Below are positions 25,613-33,557 of a DNA stretch of 35,096 bases, in pieces (position 1 is the first letter of the stretch; each line of letters opens with the position of its first letter). Made by a program: the position numbers and the translations under genes. Under the pieces are notes generated by a model. It did no database searches. It saw only the letters and a program-made list of their open reading frames with translations, and was not told the DNA's origin. Origin of the DNA: Streptomyces soli (GTDB taxonomy: Bacteria > Actinomycetota > Actinomycetes > Streptomycetales > Streptomycetaceae); contig NZ_RJVR01000098.1 of NCBI RefSeq assembly GCF_003999195.1, forward strand, positions 1 through 35,096, in the 5' to 3' direction.

Positions 25613-26791
25613 ATGACCGCGCCGGCGCAGCAGCCGACGGCCGAACCGGGGCCGCCGCGGCGGCCGGCCGGCCGGCACCGACGCCTGCTGCGGATCGCCG
25701 CCTTCTGTCTGGCCTTCACGCTGCTGGTGGCCGCCGGAACCGCCTGGTACCTCTACCGGCACCTCGACGGCAACATCCACACGGACACCACCACCAGCCA
25801 GGAGCTCAAGCGCGTCCAGTCCCAGCGCCCCGCCCCCGCGCCGACCTCCGCTGCGAACACCTCGGCCGAGAACATCCTGCTCATCGGCACCGACAACCGC
25901 GGTGGCGGCAACGGCAAGTACGGCCGGGACAGCGGCACTCAGCGCTCGGACACCACGATCCTGCTGCACCTGTCGGCCGGTCGGGACAGCGTGACCGCCG
26001 TCAGCATCCCGCGCGACCTGATGGTCGACATCCCGGCCTGCCACCGGGCCCATGGCGGTACGACCACGGCGCAGTTCGCCCAGTTCAACTGGGCCTTCGA
26101 ATTCGGCGGCGCCGCCTGCACGATCCGTACGGTCGAGAATCTGACCGGCATCCGCGTGGATCACCACCTGATAGTGGACTTCACCGGCTTCAAGAAGATG
26201 GTGGACGCGGTGGACGGCGTCGAGATCTGCGTCCCGCGGGCCGTCCATGACAAGGACGCCCACCTCGACCTCAAGGCCGGCCGCCAGGTGCTCCACGGCG
26301 AGCAGGCGCTCGGCTACGTACGCGCCCGGCACGGCATCGGGGACGGCAGCGACACCCAGCGGATGGACCGTCAGCAGGAGTTCCTGGCCTCGCTGGTACG
26401 CAAGGTCACCAGCACCGGTGTGCTGCTCAACCCGGTCAAGCTCTACCCGCTCCTGGACGCGGCGACCTCGTCGCTCACCGCCGACCCGGGGCTGGACTCG
26501 CTGAGCGAGCTGTACGACCTCGTACGCGGCCTGGGCACGACGCCGACCGACCAGGTCGCCTTCCTCACCGTGCCACGCAAGCCGTACGTACAGGATCCGA
26601 ACCGCGACGAGTTGGTGCAGCCGGAGGCGGACCGGCTTTTCACGACGCTGCGTCACGACGGGAAGGTCGCCGTCACCACGGCCAAAAAGGGCGGAACCGC
26701 TCCGACGGCTTCGGCATCTCCTTCTGCGACGATCACTCCCACATACCGTGGCACGACCGCCGATCGGGATAGTTTGTCCCGTTGTGAGTGA
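25613..26791 (+). CDS. LCP family protein 1 (LytR-CpsA-Psr)
   Basis: Encodes 392 residues. LCP enzymes transfer glycopolymers from lipid pyrophosphate carriers to peptidoglycan outside the membrane. One membrane segment lies at about 25-47 after a short basic tail. The LCP domain shows ILLIGTDNRGGG, SDTTILLHLSA, AVSIPRDLMVDIP, TVENLTGIRVDHHLIVDF and ALGYVRARHG with the catalytic Arg/Asp set. Unlike its neighbours it has no C-terminal LytR_C domain, only a short Ser/Thr/Ala tail. TAAGGAC precedes the ATG. A 7-bp inverted repeat (25548-25554, 25570-25576) lies upstream. The next LCP gene follows after 96 bp. Confidence 0.93.
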   Translation: MTAPAQQPTAEPGPPRRPAGRHRRLLRIAAFCLAFTLLVAAGTAWYLYRHLDGNIHTDTTTSQELKRVQSQRPAPAPTSAANTSAENILLIGTDNRGGGNGKYGRDSGTQRSDTTILLHLSAGRDSVTAVSIPRDLMVDIPACHRAHGGTTTAQFAQFNWAFEFGGAACTIRTVENLTGIRVDHHLIVDFTGFKKMVDAVDGVEICVPRAVHDKDAHLDLKAGRQVLHGEQALGYVRARHGIGDGSDTQRMDRQQEFLASLVRKVTSTGVLLNPVKLYPLLDAATSSLTADPGLDSLSELYDLVRGLGTTPTDQVAFLTVPRKPYVQDPNRDELVQPEADRLFTTLRHDGKVAVTTAKKGGTAPTASASPSATITPTYRGTTADRDSLSRCE

Positions 26792-26820
26792 GAGGAATTT
26801 GTCACGAGCGTCCATGGACG
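26787..26820. promoter_or_regulatory. BldD-like half-site pair and palindrome before LCP gene 2
   Basis: AGTGA (26787-26791) and TCACG (26802-26806) face each other over 10 bp, overlapping the stop of LCP gene 1. The perfect palindrome CGTCCATGGACG follows at 26809-26820. They are suitable operators for LCP gene 2; the identity of any binding protein is a guess. Confidence 0.35.
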
Positions 26821-26887
26821 CTGAACTGTGAGGCTAGTGTGAGCGATCGGCCTGAGGCACCGGCCGAGACGGAGGACACAAGCGACC

Positions 26888-28603
26888 GTGGACACGCAAG
26901 GCCGTAAGCACGTCGATCCGGCGGACCAGTGGGTGTTCGATCCGGAGACGGGCAGTTACCAACTGCGGCTGGAGCCCGAGGATCCGCCGGCCCGTGCCGT
27001 GCCGACCCAGGGCAGCCGGCGGCGAGCAGAGCAGTCCCCCACAAGCAGCCGGCGGCGAGCAGAGCAGTCCCCCACAAGCAGCCGGCGAGCGGGCGGCCAC
27101 GGACGCGGTTCGGGCGGCGGCAGCGGCGGGCGGGGCGGGGCCTCGGCCAGCCGGCGCAAGCCCAAGCCGAGGAAGTCCCGTAAGCAGAAGGCTCTGCTGT
27201 GGACGGCGGGTTCGGTCGGCTTCGTCCTCGTCACGGTCAGCGTGGGCGGCTATCTCGTCTTCCAGCACTTCAACGGCAACATCAGCACGGTCGACACCGG
27301 CAACATCGGCTCGGACAGCGCCACCACCAGCGGCCCGGTCAACATCCTGGTGATCGGCACCGACAGCCGCCAGGGCCTGGGCGACAAGTACGGAGACCCG
27401 GGCAGCGTCGGCCACGCCGACACCACCATCCTCTTCCATGTATCAGCGGACCGCTCCAACGCCACCGCGTTGAGCATCCCCCGCGACATCATCACCGACG
27501 TCCCGGACTGTCCGACGAAGCAGAAGGACGGCTCGACGAAGATCATTCCGGGCACGGACAACGTACGTTTCAACACCAGCCTCGGCCAGGACGGCCGCGA
27601 TCCCGGCTGCACGATGCGTACCGTCAAGGCGCTGACCGGCATCACCCCCGACCATTTCATGATGGCCGACTTCAACGCCGTCAAGGATCTGTCGACCGCG
27701 ATCGGCGGCGTCGAGGTCTGCCTCGCCAAGGACATCAACGACCCGAAGTCGCACCTCAAGCTCAGCAAGGGCCGGCATGTCGTCGAGGGCGATCAGGCGC
27801 TGGCCTTCGTCCGCACCCGGCACAGCGTCGGCCTCGGCGGCGACCTGAGCCGGATCGAACTGCAACAGCAGTTCCTCAGCTCGATGATCCGCAAGATGAA
27901 GTCCAGCGGCACCCTCACCAGCCCGGGCAAGCTCTTCAAACTGGCTGACGTCGCCACCAAGGCGCTCACCGTCGACACCGGCATCGGCGACGTCCAGAAG
28001 CTCAGCTCCCTGGCCAAGGACCTGAGCGGGGTCAACACCAAGAACATCACCTTCGCCACCGTGCCGGTCATCGACAACCCGGCCGAGAAGGTGCACGCCA
28101 CAGTCGTCCTGGACCCGACCAAGGCGCCGACGCTCTTCAACATGGTGAAGCAGGACGTCTCCCTCACCGAGGCGAAGAAGAAGCAGAAGGTCGCCGACGC
28201 GAGCAAGCTCAAGGGCACGATGGCCGACCCCGCCTACGTACGGGTCGAGGTCTACAACGGCAGCGGCATCTTCGGCGCGGCCCAGGACACCGTGGACTGG
28301 CTGCAGAACACCAAGGGCGACCCACGCTCCACCAACGGCGGCAATGCGTCAGCGGACATCGCCAAGACGACGCTGGAGTACGCCCCCAACCAGGCCGACC
28401 AGGCCCGCCGGCTGGCCGACTGGATGGGGCTGCCCGCCTCCGCGCTCAAGGAGGGCGCCAAGAACGCCAAAGCGCTGGCGAACATGACACTGACGCTCGG
28501 CAAGGACTTCACGGGAGCCGGCACGCCGATCACCGCTCCGACCAAGGCGCCCGCGGGCATCCAGAAGGTCGTGGCGAACGACAAGAACGTGTGCGCCAAG
28601 TGA
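26888..28603 (+). CDS. LCP family protein 2 with LytR_C domain
   Basis: Encodes 571 residues from a GTG with GGAGGA about 12 nt upstream. The cytoplasmic tail (1-100) begins with DQWVFDPETGSYQLRL, then carries an 11-residue RRRAEQSPTSS repeat and a Gly/Ser/Arg-rich stretch. One membrane segment lies at 102-125. The LCP core has NILVIGTDSRQG, HADTTILFHVSA, ALSIPRDIITDVPDC, TVKALTGITPDHFMMADF and ALAFVRTRHSVG. A LytR_C domain near 450-540 begins YVRVEVYNGSGI. Probable cell-wall glycopolymer ligase. A hairpin follows the stop codon directly. Confidence 0.93.
   Translation: MDTQGRKHVDPADQWVFDPETGSYQLRLEPEDPPARAVPTQGSRRRAEQSPTSSRRRAEQSPTSSRRAGGHGRGSGGGSGGRGGASASRRKPKPRKSRKQKALLWTAGSVGFVLVTVSVGGYLVFQHFNGNISTVDTGNIGSDSATTSGPVNILVIGTDSRQGLGDKYGDPGSVGHADTTILFHVSADRSNATALSIPRDIITDVPDCPTKQKDGSTKIIPGTDNVRFNTSLGQDGRDPGCTMRTVKALTGITPDHFMMADFNAVKDLSTAIGGVEVCLAKDINDPKSHLKLSKGRHVVEGDQALAFVRTRHSVGLGGDLSRIELQQQFLSSMIRKMKSSGTLTSPGKLFKLADVATKALTVDTGIGDVQKLSSLAKDLSGVNTKNITFATVPVIDNPAEKVHATVVLDPTKAPTLFNMVKQDVSLTEAKKKQKVADASKLKGTMADPAYVRVEVYNGSGIFGAAQDTVDWLQNTKGDPRSTNGGNASADIAKTTLEYAPNQADQARRLADWMGLPASALKEGAKNAKALANMTLTLGKDFTGAGTPITAPTKAPAGIQKVVANDKNVCAK
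27012..27087 (+). repeat. 33-bp in-frame tandem repeat in LCP gene 2
   Basis: Units 27012-27044 and 27045-27077 are identical, and the first 10 bp of a third follow. The repeat codes for eleven residues (SRRRAEQSPTS) in the disordered cytoplasmic tail. Exact identity implies a recent slippage event. Confidence 0.9.
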
Positions 28604-28608
28604 GCCGG

Positions 28609-28642
28609 CTCACGAGGTGTGACCTGACACACACCACGTGAG
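28609..28642 (+). terminator. Hairpin right after LCP gene 2
   Basis: CTCACGAGGTGTG pairs with CACACCACGTGAG (12 of 13 bp) around an 8-nt loop, 6 nt past the stop. It could terminate or attenuate transcription before LCP gene 3. No T-tract is seen. Confidence 0.5.
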
Positions 28643-28704
28643 CGACACGCAGCACATCTCACAGCGCGTCTTATCAACGGGGAAACAGGACCAGGGGTGG
28701 GGAC

Positions 28705-30378
28705 ATGAGTGACCGCGGTGTACGCGATTTCGGCTGGAACGAAAGCCTGTACGAGGAGCAGCCGCCGGCGGCGACCCCGCCCCGGCCGGAGCCCCAGGCG
28801 GCGCCCGGCGGAGACCCGGGTGGCGGTCACCGGCGCACCGGACGGCGTCCCCGCCGCAGCCGCAAGCACCGGATAGTCCGCTGGACCGCGCTCACCGTCT
28901 CGCTGGTCATACTCGGCACGGCCGGGGCCGGCTGGGCGTACTACCAGCACCTCAACAACCAGCTCGGCAAGGGCGAGCGCGCCAGCGGCGCGTCGAACGT
29001 CAAGAAGGCCAAGGCCAACGCGGCCGGCCAGACCGCGCTGAACGTCCTGGTACTGGGCTCCGACAGCCGTAACTCGGCCGCGAACCTCAAGCTCGGCGGC
29101 GCCAAGTACACCCAGGGCGACAAGCCGCGCGCCGACGTCATCATGCTGATGCATGTGTCGGCCGACCGTAAGAACATGTCGGTGATCAGCATCCCGCGCG
29201 ACACCCGGGTGCCGATCCCCACCTGCACGGACCCCGACACGGGCCAGAAGTACGCGGCGACCAGCAGCGTCATCATCAACGAGTCGCTGGCGCGCGGCGG
29301 ACCGGGCTGCACCCTGGCGACCGTGCAGAACCTCACGGGCGTCTACATCGACCACTGGATGATGATCGACTTCGCCGGTGTGGTGAAGATGGCCGACGCC
29401 ATCGGCGGCGTCGACGTCTGCGTCAACCAGAACGTGTGGGACCGCTCCACCACCGCCCAGCGCGGCGGTTCCGGTCTCAAGCTGACGGCGGGCCATCATG
29501 ACGTCACCGACAAGCAGGCGCTGCAGTGGCTGCGTACGCGGCACGCGTGGGGCAGCGACATCCTCCGCGCGAAGGCGCAGCACATGTATCTGAACTCGAT
29601 GATGCGCACGCTCCGCAAGCAGAACGTCTTCACCGACACCGGTCACCTCCGGAACCTGGCGGAGGCGGCGACCAGTTCGCTGAAGGTCTCCGAGGAGATC
29701 GGCTCGATCAAGAAGCTCTACGACCTGGGCATGGAGCTCAAGAGCGTGCCCACCAACCGCGTCACCATGCTGACCATGCCCTCCGTGGCGGATCCGCAGG
29801 ACCCGAAGGCGCACCTCGTACCCAGCAAGACCGACGCGCCGCAGATCTGGTCCATGCTCCGCAACGACATCGCCTTCGATGCCAACGGCAAGGTGAAGAC
29901 CGGCAAGACCAAGGCGACGGCAAGCAGCACCGCCTCCGCGGGACCGTCCGCCGCGCCTGCCGCCTCCATCGCCGTCCACGTCGTCAACGGCACCGCCGGC
30001 GACGCCAACGGCAGCCCGGTCAACCAGCGCGCCGGCGACCTTGTCAAAGCCCTCTCCGACGCCGGCTTCACCCAGGCCGTGGCCGACACCACCCCGCAGC
30101 CGGCCGAGGGCACGACGGTCACCTACCCCGCCGCCGCCGGTGACCAGGGCAAGGCCAACGCGCTGGCCGTGGCGAAGGCCCTGGACATCCCCAAGAACTC
30201 GGTGAAGAAATCGTCACACGTGTCCTCCGTCACTCTCGTGGCCGGATCGGACTGGCGCGACGGCACCGATTACGGAAAGACCCTGCCCAGCGCGGGTTCC
30301 GCACCCGACTCCGCCAACGCGATCAACGGTTCCGAGACCGGTGCCTGCATGGATGTTTATGCCCCTTATCGGTGGTGA
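28705..30378 (+). CDS. LCP family protein 3 with LytR_C domain
   Basis: Encodes 557 residues. The disordered N-tail contains FGWNESLYEEQ and a basic run. One membrane segment lies at 57-79. The LCP core has NVLVLGSDSRNS, ADVIMLMHVSADRKNM, VISIPRDTRVPIPTC, GPGCTLATVQNLTGVYIDHW and ALQWLRTRHAWGSD. A LytR_C domain begins near 413 (SIAVHVVNGTAGD), and the protein ends ACMDVYAPYRW. It is closest to LCP gene 4, sharing WAYYQHLNN, KANAAGQT and the C-terminus; the two look like a tandem duplication. GGGGTGGGGAC precedes the ATG. Confidence 0.93.
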   Translation: MSDRGVRDFGWNESLYEEQPPAATPPRPEPQAAPGGDPGGGHRRTGRRPRRSRKHRIVRWTALTVSLVILGTAGAGWAYYQHLNNQLGKGERASGASNVKKAKANAAGQTALNVLVLGSDSRNSAANLKLGGAKYTQGDKPRADVIMLMHVSADRKNMSVISIPRDTRVPIPTCTDPDTGQKYAATSSVIINESLARGGPGCTLATVQNLTGVYIDHWMMIDFAGVVKMADAIGGVDVCVNQNVWDRSTTAQRGGSGLKLTAGHHDVTDKQALQWLRTRHAWGSDILRAKAQHMYLNSMMRTLRKQNVFTDTGHLRNLAEAATSSLKVSEEIGSIKKLYDLGMELKSVPTNRVTMLTMPSVADPQDPKAHLVPSKTDAPQIWSMLRNDIAFDANGKVKTGKTKATASSTASAGPSAAPAASIAVHVVNGTAGDANGSPVNQRAGDLVKALSDAGFTQAVADTTPQPAEGTTVTYPAAAGDQGKANALAVAKALDIPKNSVKKSSHVSSVTLVAGSDWRDGTDYGKTLPSAGSAPDSANAINGSETGACMDVYAPYRW

Positions 30379-30607
30379 TAAAGGGCGGCACCGTTCAGCT
30401 CTTTACACATCCGAAAGAGAATGTGCGGCTGGACGTGTCAAGCATTTATGTATCGTGACCCCAGCATGCCGCCGCGCTGGCGCTACACACGCCACCGGCG
30501 GTGCCCCACAGCACTTTGACAGTCGAGTAGCTGAGAATCACCCAGGATCAGCGGCGCTGCGGCGCGGCCGGTGACCGTACAGGACAGCGCGTCATGGGAG
30601 GGCCCAA

Positions 30608-32374
30608 ATGCGCCACAGCGGCGTCCGGGGGGACGAGTGGAACACAGCCTCCGAGCCGGGTGATCTCGGCTGGGACGACAGTCTGTACAGGACTGATCAC
30701 ACCGCGCCACACGTGCCCCAGCAGGCCTCCCCCGTGGACGGCGGCGGCGGGTACGGCCCGGACGCGTCCGGGACCCCGGAATCCCGCTACGAAGCGGACA
30801 GCGGTGGCTCGGGCCACAACGACGGCGGCCGGCGACGGCGCGGCGGTGGCGACGGCGGGAACGGCGGTGGCCGGGCCGCCGCCCGGCGACGCAAGAAACC
30901 CAAGCGCCGAATACTGCGCTGGGTGGCGATCGTCACCTCCATCGCGATACTCGGCACCGCCGGCGGCGCCTGGGCGTACTACCAGCACCTGAACAACAAC
31001 CTGGCCAAGGACACGCTGAACCTCGGCAGCAGCAAGGCCAAGAAGACCAAGGCGAACGCGGCCGGCCAGACCCCGCTCAACATCCTGCTGCTCGGCTCCG
31101 ACACCCGGACCGGCAGCTCGAACGGCAAGCTCGGCGGCGGCGCCGCAACCGCCGTAGGCGCCCGCGCGGACGTGGAGATGCTGCTGCACCTGTCCGCGGA
31201 CCGCAGCAACATGACGGTGGTCAGCGTCCCGCGCGACACCCGGGTCACCATCCCCAAGTGCACCAGCAGCTCGGGCACCGTCTACCCGCAGAGCTCGGAC
31301 ATCATCAACGCCAGCCTGGGGCACGGCGGTCCCGGCTGCACGGTCGCCACGTGGGAGAAACTCACCGGCATCTCGATCGACCACTTCATGATGGTGGACT
31401 TCTCGGGCGTGGTGAAGCTCGCCGACGCCGTCGGCGGCGTCCCGGTCTGCGTGAAGGCCAACGTCCAGGACCCGGATTCGCACCTCAAGCTCACCAAGGG
31501 CACTCACACCATCAAGGGCCAGCAGGCCCTCGAGTGGCTGCGTACCAGGCACGCCTTCGAGGACGGCAGCGACATCGGCCGTACGCATGCCCAGCACATG
31601 TATCTGAACTCGATGATCCGGCAGCTCAAGGCCGGCACCAAGCTCACCGACGTCGGCCAGCTCAACAGCCTGGCCGAGGCCGCGACCCATGCGCTCACCG
31701 TGGACAACGGCCTCGGCCTCAGCAGCCTGATCAGCCTGGCGGGCGAGCTGAACAAGGTGCCGACCAAGCGGATCACCATGACGACCATGCCGTCGGCCGC
31801 CGACCCGCAGGACCCGAAGGCCCACGTCGTGCCGACCAGCGCGGCCACCCAGCTCTTCACGATGATCCGCAACGACCAGCCGGTCGACGGCAAGACCACC
31901 AAGAAGACGACCACGGCCTCGGCCTCCGCCTCCGCCGGGCCGTCCGCCGCCCCGAAGGCCGACATCTCCGTCGCCGTACAGAACGGCACCGGGAACTCGA
32001 CCACGGCCGCCGTCTCCGGCCGGGCCACGACCGTCGTCAACAAGCTGACCGGCCTCGGCTACACCAAGGCCGCCGTCGACTCCACCACGGCGTCCTCGGC
32101 GGGTACGACGATCACCTACCCGTCCGCCGAGGGCAACCAGGGCAAGGCCAACGCCGAGGCGGTGGCGAAGTCGCTCAGCCTGCCGACCAGCGCGGTGAAG
32201 AAGTCCACCAAGGTGACGCAGCTGACGCTGGTGATCGGCTCCGACTGGACGACCGGATCGACCTACCCGAAGTCGAGCAAGAGCGACACCAAGGCGGTGC
32301 TGGACCAGTCCGCCGCGCTCAACGCCTCCAACACCTCGGCCTGCATGTCCGTCTACGCGCCCTATACCTTCTAG
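30608..32374 (+). CDS. LCP family protein 4 with LytR_C domain
   Basis: Encodes 588 residues. The N-tail has LGWDDSLYRTD and a Gly/Arg-rich run. One membrane segment lies at 103-125. The LCP core has NILLLGSDTRTG, ADVEMLLHLSADRSNM, VVSVPRDTRVTIPKC, TWEKLTGISIDHFMMVDF and ALEWLRTRHAFEDGSDIGR. A Ser/Thr/Ala linker leads to LytR_C (DISVAVQNGTGN), and the protein ends ACMSVYAPYTF. GGGAGG precedes the ATG. The gap after LCP gene 3 is 229 bp and contains TTGACA at 30517-30522, so an own promoter is possible. It ends at a strong shared terminator. Confidence 0.93.
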   Translation: MRHSGVRGDEWNTASEPGDLGWDDSLYRTDHTAPHVPQQASPVDGGGGYGPDASGTPESRYEADSGGSGHNDGGRRRRGGGDGGNGGGRAAARRRKKPKRRILRWVAIVTSIAILGTAGGAWAYYQHLNNNLAKDTLNLGSSKAKKTKANAAGQTPLNILLLGSDTRTGSSNGKLGGGAATAVGARADVEMLLHLSADRSNMTVVSVPRDTRVTIPKCTSSSGTVYPQSSDIINASLGHGGPGCTVATWEKLTGISIDHFMMVDFSGVVKLADAVGGVPVCVKANVQDPDSHLKLTKGTHTIKGQQALEWLRTRHAFEDGSDIGRTHAQHMYLNSMIRQLKAGTKLTDVGQLNSLAEAATHALTVDNGLGLSSLISLAGELNKVPTKRITMTTMPSAADPQDPKAHVVPTSAATQLFTMIRNDQPVDGKTTKKTTTASASASAGPSAAPKADISVAVQNGTGNSTTAAVSGRATTVVNKLTGLGYTKAAVDSTTASSAGTTITYPSAEGNQGKANAEAVAKSLSLPTSAVKKSTKVTQLTLVIGSDWTTGSTYPKSSKSDTKAVLDQSAALNASNTSACMSVYAPYTF

Positions 32375-32387
32375 GGACTGCGACAAC

Positions 32388-32428
32388 GCCGGAGGGCCTG
32401 TGCTGAATGTCAACACAGGCCCTCCGGC
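32388..32428. terminator. Bidirectional terminator between LCP gene 4 and the GT2 gene
   Basis: A perfect 15-bp stem (GCCGGAGGGCCTGTG and complement) with an 11-nt loop lies in the 72-bp gap between convergent genes and is followed by a short T-run on the plus strand. Confidence 0.9.
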
Positions 32429-32446
32429 TTTCCGGCGTTCGTACCC

Positions 32447-33466
32447 TCAGACGTCGGCCGACGCCTGCACCGCCGGGCGGCGGCTGGCGATCACCCGGTT
32501 CGCCAGCGCGCGCGGGCTGGTGAGGAAGCCCCAGCCCCACGACATGTGCATGGTCGCCAGCGCAACCGGAATCCGCAGCCGGGCCCCGGTCGTCAGCCCC
32601 TTTCCGGCGGGCAGGGAGCCCAGCGCGATGGCGACGACGTAGCCGACCGGGACGACGAAGCCCAGCGGCGTCAGGACCGCGCCCACCACCACGCCCGCCG
32701 CGATGGCCAGGACGGCCCCTGGCGCGGCCAGGTAGCGCAGATTGACCGAGCCCTGGTGGTAGCGGGTGACGACGCGGCGCCAGCGACCGTAGTCCTTGTA
32801 CTGCTTCGCCAGCGCGCGCACGGTGGGGCGGGGGCGGTACGAGACCTTCAGCTCGGGCGAGAACCAGATCAGGCCGCCCGCCTCGCGGATACGGTAGTTC
32901 AGCTCCCAGTCCTGGGCGCGGATGAACTCCTCGTTGTAGCCGCCCTGCCGCTCCAGCACCTCGCGCCGGAAGACGCCCAGGTAGACGGTGTCGGCGGGGG
33001 CGGCGGTGCCGCCGGTGTGGAAGGCCGCGTTGCCGACGCCGATCTTGGAGGTCATGGCGGCGGCGACGGCCCGCTCCCAGTCGTTCTCGCCCTCGGCGTG
33101 CATGATGCCGCCGACATTGACCGCGCCGGTCTCGTCGAGGAGCCGTACGGCGGTCTTGATGTAGTCCGGCGAGAGCATGCCGTGGCCGTCCACCCGTACG
33201 ACCACCGGGTGCCGGGAGGCCTTGATGGCGGCGTTCAGAGCGGCCGGGGTGCGGCCGGTGGGGTTCGGGACGGTGTGGACGCGGGGGTCCGCCGCCACGA
33301 GCTGCGCCGCGATCTCGTCCGTACGGTCCGTGGAGGGGCCGAGTGCGATGACGACCTCGAGCTCGCCGGCGTAGTCCTGTTCGAGGATGTGGCGGACGGA
33401 ATTGCGGAGATGGCGCTCCTCATTGAGGACCGGCATGATCACGGAGACAGCGGGGGCAGCGTTCAC
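32447..33466 (-). CDS. Glycosyltransferase family 2, ExoA-like
   Basis: Encodes 339 residues. The GT2 fold shows VSVIMPVLNEERHLRNSV (8-25), ALGPSTDRTDEIA, VVVRVDGHGMLSPDYI (the DxD-like VDGHG) and FIRAQDWELNYRIREAGG (the ED-type catalytic region). Two hydrophobic segments near the C-terminus (LAIAAGVVVGAVLTPLGFVV and the following one) anchor it in the membrane, with the catalytic part in the cytoplasm. It likely adds a sugar to a lipid-linked glycan that LCP enzymes then attach. Its position among LCP genes parallels the wbbL rhamnosyltransferase of mycobacteria, but the sugar cannot be read here. It starts with GTG behind a TAACGT box. Confidence 0.9.
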   Translation of the reverse strand: MNAAPAVSVIMPVLNEERHLRNSVRHILEQDYAGELEVVIALGPSTDRTDEIAAQLVAADPRVHTVPNPTGRTPAALNAAIKASRHPVVVRVDGHGMLSPDYIKTAVRLLDETGAVNVGGIMHAEGENDWERAVAAAMTSKIGVGNAAFHTGGTAAPADTVYLGVFRREVLERQGGYNEEFIRAQDWELNYRIREAGGLIWFSPELKVSYRPRPTVRALAKQYKDYGRWRRVVTRYHQGSVNLRYLAAPGAVLAIAAGVVVGAVLTPLGFVVPVGYVVAIALGSLPAGKGLTTGARLRIPVALATMHMSWGWGFLTSPRALANRVIASRRPAVQASADV

Positions 33467-33474
33467 GGTCGCAC

Positions 33475-33480
33475 ACGTTA
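33475..33480 (-). promoter_or_regulatory. -10-like box, probable leaderless GT2 gene
   Basis: On the minus strand TAACGT is followed by 8 nt and the GTG start with no Shine-Dalgarno. Confidence 0.45.
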
Positions 33481-33545
33481 CCGCGAACGGATGACAGGAG
33501 CGCGCACGGCCGGGCGGCCTCCGCCGGTACGACGGTATGACTCAT

Positions 33546-33551
33546 TAGCTT
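33546..33551 (+). promoter_or_regulatory. -10-like box, probable leaderless LCP gene 5
   Basis: TAGCTT, six bases, then ATG at 33558; no Shine-Dalgarno lies between. The GT2 gene is divergent, with 91 bp between the two start codons. Confidence 0.45.
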
Positions 33552-33557
33552 GACCTC

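Noticed and set aside
28252..29979. Minus-strand ORF of 575 codons across LCP genes 2 and 3
   Set aside because: It spans two plus-strand genes with LCP motifs and the gap between them; composition is that of a shadow frame.
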